Shown here: piece by piece, positions 6,945 to 10,000 of the stretch
How the letters are laid out: each line of letters starts with the position of its first letter
Position numbering within the stretch: position 1 is the stretch's first letter
NCBI GenBank assembly: GCA_015478945.1
Contig: JABUQX010007722.1
Coordinates: 7,501-17,500 of the forward strand
DNA: 10,000 nt
Direction: 5' to 3'
Source: Trachelipus rathkii
Taxonomy: Eukaryota > Arthropoda > Malacostraca > Isopoda > Trachelipodidae
Notes under the pieces: model-generated
What the model saw: the letters and a program-made list of their open reading frames with translations, nothing else
Database searches by the model: none
Told to the model about the DNA's origin: nothing
Position numbers and translations under genes: made by a program

Positions 6945-7907
6945 ATCGATACATTTGGATTCTTCATCGCCATGTAGTGAAGAATTTCGAACAGGGTACT
7001 ACCAAATTGAGGCAGATTTTTAACTGCAGCCTTCGGGTAGGAAATAGTCCATCACGGAGCCAGGTATGTTATCCATGTTTAGACAAGATGACTTCTCTTA
7101 TTAGATCTTCGTCAATTTATGACGAATAAGTATGTAGTACTGGCTGACATTGCGAAGTTCTTTTTACAGATTACTTTCAAAAAGAAGAAAGACCGTAATA
7201 GTTTCTTTTTCTTCTGGGAGGAAAATTGTGTTCTGTACACCTTTCGGAATAGCTCTATCATTCTAAGTCTGCCCCTCAGCCCATATATAGTTGGTGATGT
7301 CATTCGTCACAACGCGAAGCATTACAATATCTGTCAGATCCTTGTTCTTCACTATTGGAGAACAACCTTTAAATGAACAATTTTATCTATTCCCATTCTT
7401 TATTCAGCTCTTTAACGAATATATTTCATTAAACTACTACTACTCGCATGCACGATAGTGGTTTTGATTTATGTTCTTCGAGTCTGAAGGAAAACATTAG
7501 TCGCATTAAAACTTGGAATAAAGAGTTTTCGAATATCTTTTCAATACAAATTCAGAATCACTCAGACTGAACGATTTTAAAATCACTTCCTCCAATACCA
7601 AACATCAGCTTCCCTCACAAATTGCAAAAAAAATTGACCTGTTTTCTTTGTTCCTTCCCGTTACCTAACAAGGCAATCTTCCAATGCGGGACACGTGAGA
7701 AGAGGAAATGGATTGGGACGAAAAAATTGAGGTGAAGTTGAAGATTTTATGAAAGAAGCTAAGTTATGACTAAAATTTAATAAAAGTTATTTCTTTTAAT
7801 AGATCATGCTTTGAAACCAGAAGTTCCGACTTGTCTCTTCACATATGTTTTCAAGCCAGATTCACCTGCTATGGTTTCGTAGTATACATTTTCCCTACTA
7901 ACAAAGC
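6945..7907 (+). pseudogene. Decayed BEL/Pao retrotransposon pol fragment (RT to start of RNase H)
   Basis: Read across three frames, the + strand gives blocks in the order expected of BEL/Pao pol. TTKLRQIFNCSLRVG (about 6997-7041) is upstream RT. KYVVLADIAKFFLQI (7128-7172) is RT motif A. SPYIVGDVIRHNAKHY (7278-7325) is the motif B region. SGFDLCSSSLKEN is at about 7457-7495. AKKIDLFSLFLPVT (7624-7665) and EMDWDEKIEV (about 7705-7734) belong to the connection region. CYGFVVYI (about 7867-7890) is the start of the RNase H-like part. The YVDD-type box is lost: TAA then MNN occupies its place at 7370-7381. Other stops lie at 7430, 7666, 7696 and 7750, with frameshifts near 7056, 7095, 7360, 7540 and 7800. 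Gag, protease, integrase and LTRs are absent. It is non-functional. The family call rests on motif recognition, not a search. Confidence 0.75.
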
Positions 7908-7962
7908 CAGTAGCGTATCCAGGATTTTTTTTCGGGGGGGAGGGGCAGACAAAAATCGTTTC
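7908..7962 (+). mobile_element. Possible hAT-like terminal sequence
   Basis: CAGTAGCGTATCCAGG (7908-7923), followed by a T run, a G run (TCGGGGGGGAGGGG) and CAGACAAAAATC, resembles the CAGTGGCGTAGCCAGG-type ends that I associate with hAT-superfamily and derived non-autonomous elements in invertebrates. It begins where the BEL/Pao homology stops, so it may mark an insertion into that element. The bases before it (TAACAAAG, 7900-7907) could be an 8-bp target duplication, but I find no second copy and no matching opposite terminus before or after the TA tract. The element is probably truncated. The assignment is from memory of the motif only. Confidence 0.45.
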
Positions 7963-7970
7963 TTATATAT

Positions 7971-8018
<48 letters not shown>

Positions 8019-8023
8019 TATAT

Positions 8024-8064
<41 letters not shown>

Positions 8065-8085
8065 TATATTATATATATAATATAT

Positions 8086-8139
<54 letters not shown>
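7963..8139. repeat. (TA)n microsatellite
   Basis: About 175 bases of alternating TA with a few phase breaks (TTAATATATTATATAG). It separates the hAT-like end from the 3' end of the minus-strand LINE. It could be the expanded 3' tail of that LINE. The length is likely to be polymorphic or mis-assembled. Confidence 0.95.
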
Positions 8140-8140
<1 letters not shown>

Positions 8141-8280
8141 CAGTTGTCACCACCCACTCACGGGCAGAGCCCTATTCAAGGAGGGGGGTGTTTGCACACC
8201 TCTTGACGTTCATCAACTAAACGCAAACTACGCAGATTTGAGCACAGCACGCAGACTGCTAAAGTGAGAGAAGATTAAAA
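8140..8280 (-). other. 3' untranslated end of the LINE with stem-loops
   Basis: Downstream (on the minus strand) of the last recognisable LINE codons come about 140 bases without protein similarity, ending at the TA tract. Two short stem-loops are visible. In 8176-8206, TCAAG pairs with CTTGA, continuing as GAGG...GTG with CACACCTC; a G run on one side forms a bulge. In 8162-8172, GGGC-AGA-GCCC pairs. Some LINE reverse transcriptases recognise a 3' stem-loop, so these could be such signals; that is inference. Confidence 0.5.
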
Positions 8281-10000
8281 TTCAACGGAAACACAGAAGA
8301 TGAAGAGAATTCCACAGAACAGAGTGGCAGGAAAGAAGGAACCACCGCAGCGAACTAGTCTGGAGTACCCATATCAACACAAAACTCATGCGCCGACACG
8401 GCACCCCTTGTGCTACGCTCGTAAGGTGGTGCGTACGCGAGTGATAAGCTCCCTCGAGCCTATGCCGCTGCGCGTGGTACCTATAGAAAAGACGAAAGGG
8501 CACCAAACGTCGTGCCGCAAGCACTAGGAGGGTAAATGAACTGCGAAAGAGTTACAGAACAGTTTATAAAGCCTCTTGGCCTTGACTGAAACCCTGTCCA
8601 AAAGCTGCGGTGAAACCAAGAGCCCCCCAGAGATATGAGGCAGTATCCATACAAAGGCGGATGAGGCCCTTGTATTGCTAGCTCGAGCAACTGAGAAGAG
8701 GAAAAAAAAAAGTCGTCGCAGTCTAAACAGAACTCCCAGTTTCTTTGAGGCCGCCTTACGCAACCGTTTATATTGAGGTTCCAAGAACATTTTTTGTTTA
8801 TTTGTGAAAGGCCAAGGTGTTATATTGTCAACAGGAGAGACGAGGAGAACCGTCGAAAGAGATAGGAAAGTTAGAGGTGTCTTAGAGAGGGAGATTTGAT
8901 AGAAGTTGGGTTTTAAAGAATTGAATTTCACAAGTTGCAGACGACCTCGCCCGGGAAATTCTATCCATGATCAGCGAGATAGAATCTGGAAAGATTCGAG
9001 GGACGAGAGGCAATTCTATAAGTAAAAGAAGGGAGCAGAATTAAAATGAGTTGAAAAATGAAGGGTCGAGTCATCGGGATACGAGTGGATAGGAGTTAGA
9101 TGTGCAGGTAGAAGATCATTAATGAAAAGTAGGAATTAAACAGGAGATAAGACAGAACCCTGGAGGAAACACCACTATTGATAGAAAAGAAGAAGAAGTC
9201 GCCCATCAACAACAGCCGATATTGAGCGATTGAAAAGAAAAACTAGACATAAGTAAGCCAAGAGAAGAAGGAGCAAACCCAAAGGAGGGGAGCTTGGAGA
9301 GCAGCGACGCGTGCCATATACCCGGCCAAATGCCTTGGATATGTCAAGCGCCAACCACGCAAGTCTCCCCGAGTGCCTAAGGCCGCGAAAACATAGATCA
9401 GTTAGGATAGGAAAGTTACTCGCCAGTAACCTCGAGCCACCGAAAGCCGTTATGGCTATCGCGAAAAGAAGTTGAATGAGATGCCAAGCATGATCTAAGA
9501 AAATGAGAGCTGAGAAGGTTTCAAAGATCTTAGATAGGAATACAAATCGAAAGGAGCTATAGGGCAGATAGTTTAGAAGATCAGAGCACGGCTTCCTTTT
9601 TCGGAATAGTGGACCAAGTTCCTAAGGGCGGAAACCATAGATCAGTTAGATAGGGGAAAGTACCATACGCCCAGTAGACCTCGGAGCACCGAAAGGCCGT
9701 ACTGGCTATCGGAAAGAAGTGAATGGAGATTCCAGCGATGATAATCTAAGAAGTCAGAGTTGAGAAGGGTTTCAAAGATCTTAGAATAGAATACAATGTG
9801 AGAGCATATAGCGGCGATAGTTAGGAAGGATCAAGAGCGGCTTTCCTTTTTTCGCGAATAGGTTGGACATGAGCTGCTTCAACACTGAGGGAAAGTGACA
9901 GTATTGAGACTTAGAGAATATAGTCGAACGAGGGCGGGGTAAGCACGAAAGCACCACTCCTCAAAACTCGGGGAGAAATGCCATCCGCGCGCCACCCGCC
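8281..10000 (-). pseudogene. LINE reverse transcriptase (Jockey/CR1-like), degenerate, 5' truncated by window edge
   Basis: Minus-strand blocks run from the right edge leftward in LINE RT order: DGISPRVL (about 9983-9956), a degenerate PxNYRP region (twice, see duplication), LDISKAFGRV (9349-9320, motif A), NRSISAVVDG (9232-9203), GVSSRVLSYLLFN (motif B, consensus GVPQGSVLSPLLFN, about 9167-9129), HSYPDDSTLHFS (about 9087-9052), and an intact stretch of about 135 residues (8931-8524). That stretch holds KFNSLKPNFYQISLS, ASKKLGVLFRLRR and LLDRVSVKAKRLY, the C-terminal block of this LINE type. LWNSL follows near 8320. The catalytic box reads YPDD rather than YADD; both aspartates remain. Multiple frameshifts and stops (for example after 9110 and 8950) make it non-functional as written. 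ORF1 and endonuclease lie outside or are absent. Superfamily placement is approximate. Confidence 0.8.
9376..9863 (-). repeat. 244-bp tandem duplication within the LINE RT
   Basis: The segment 9376-9619 is repeated at 9620-9863. Matching points such as CATAGATCAGTTAG lie at 9392 and 9636, offset 244. Both copies encode the same RT region just before motif A, including the NYRP-like and SKIFE-like parts. They differ by numerous substitutions and one-base indels. On the minus strand the 9863-9620 copy comes first, and only the 9619-9376 copy leads directly into LDISKAF. A duplication here would disrupt the RT fold. It may be a real tandem duplication or two divergent LINE copies joined during assembly. 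Confidence 0.85.

Noticed and set aside
8300..8527. 75-residue plus-strand frame and 80-residue minus-strand frame at 8282-8524
   Set aside because: The plus frame is a shadow of the LINE; the minus frame is part of its frameshifted C-terminal region and is covered by the pseudogene entry.

Overview
The window looks like repeat-dense, gene-poor DNA from an invertebrate nuclear genome. An arthropod, and probably a decapod crustacean, fits best. The evidence is long (TA)n and (GT)n microsatellites, many families of short minisatellites, and decayed eukaryotic retroelements (a BEL/Pao pol fragment and a Jockey/CR1-like LINE). The LINE carries protein blocks that I associate with decapod LINE copies; that host assignment is from memory, not from a search. 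I see no intact host gene, no tRNA or rRNA gene, and nothing prokaryotic. Almost all open frames are low-complexity translations of microsatellites or shadows of the retroelements.

Layout. 1-1641: a foldback-like structure. Two roughly 265-275 bp inverted arms, GC-rich on their inner side, flank about 1.1 kb of microsatellite and minisatellite DNA: a TA tract, a TAAGTGT minisatellite, an ATCAAA minisatellite and a 187-bp tandem pair with GT tracts. 1647-3240: an AT-rich unit of about 740-765 bp, present in two fuller copies and one partial copy, with a smaller repeat inside. 3250-3600: GT/GTAAGTAAAT minisatellite. 3600-3880: a short stretch of normal complexity that I do not recognise. 3880-4840: AT-rich DNA without visible features. 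4840-5270: a 262-bp tandem pair with AAAGCAG arrays. 5355-5460: TA tract. 5622-5760: an 11-bp TTGGCACTCA minisatellite. 5940-6900: a mosaic of a 17-bp AAAATTAGGGGTGCC array, a large TAAGTGT/TAAGTAAAT array, a G-rich block between direct repeats, and a perfect 23-bp-arm hairpin.

6945-7907: the wreck of a BEL/Pao reverse transcriptase with the start of its RNase H region on the + strand. It spans all three frames with several stops, and its YVDD-like site is lost. It ends where a hAT-like terminus (CAGTAGCGTATCCAGG) begins. 7963-8139: TA tract. 8142-10000: the 3' part of a LINE on the minus strand, running off the right edge. It has recognisable RT motifs, YPDD at the catalytic box, many frameshifts and an internal 244-bp tandem duplication.

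No genes here work together as a pathway. The window is best read as nested and degraded mobile elements plus satellite expansion. The most notable items are the foldback structure, the hairpin embedded in a minisatellite, the G-quadruplex motif between direct repeats, the duplicated RT segment, and the Pao/hAT-like junction. The density of single-base indels between related copies could be decay or an unpolished long-read assembly; sequence alone cannot decide.
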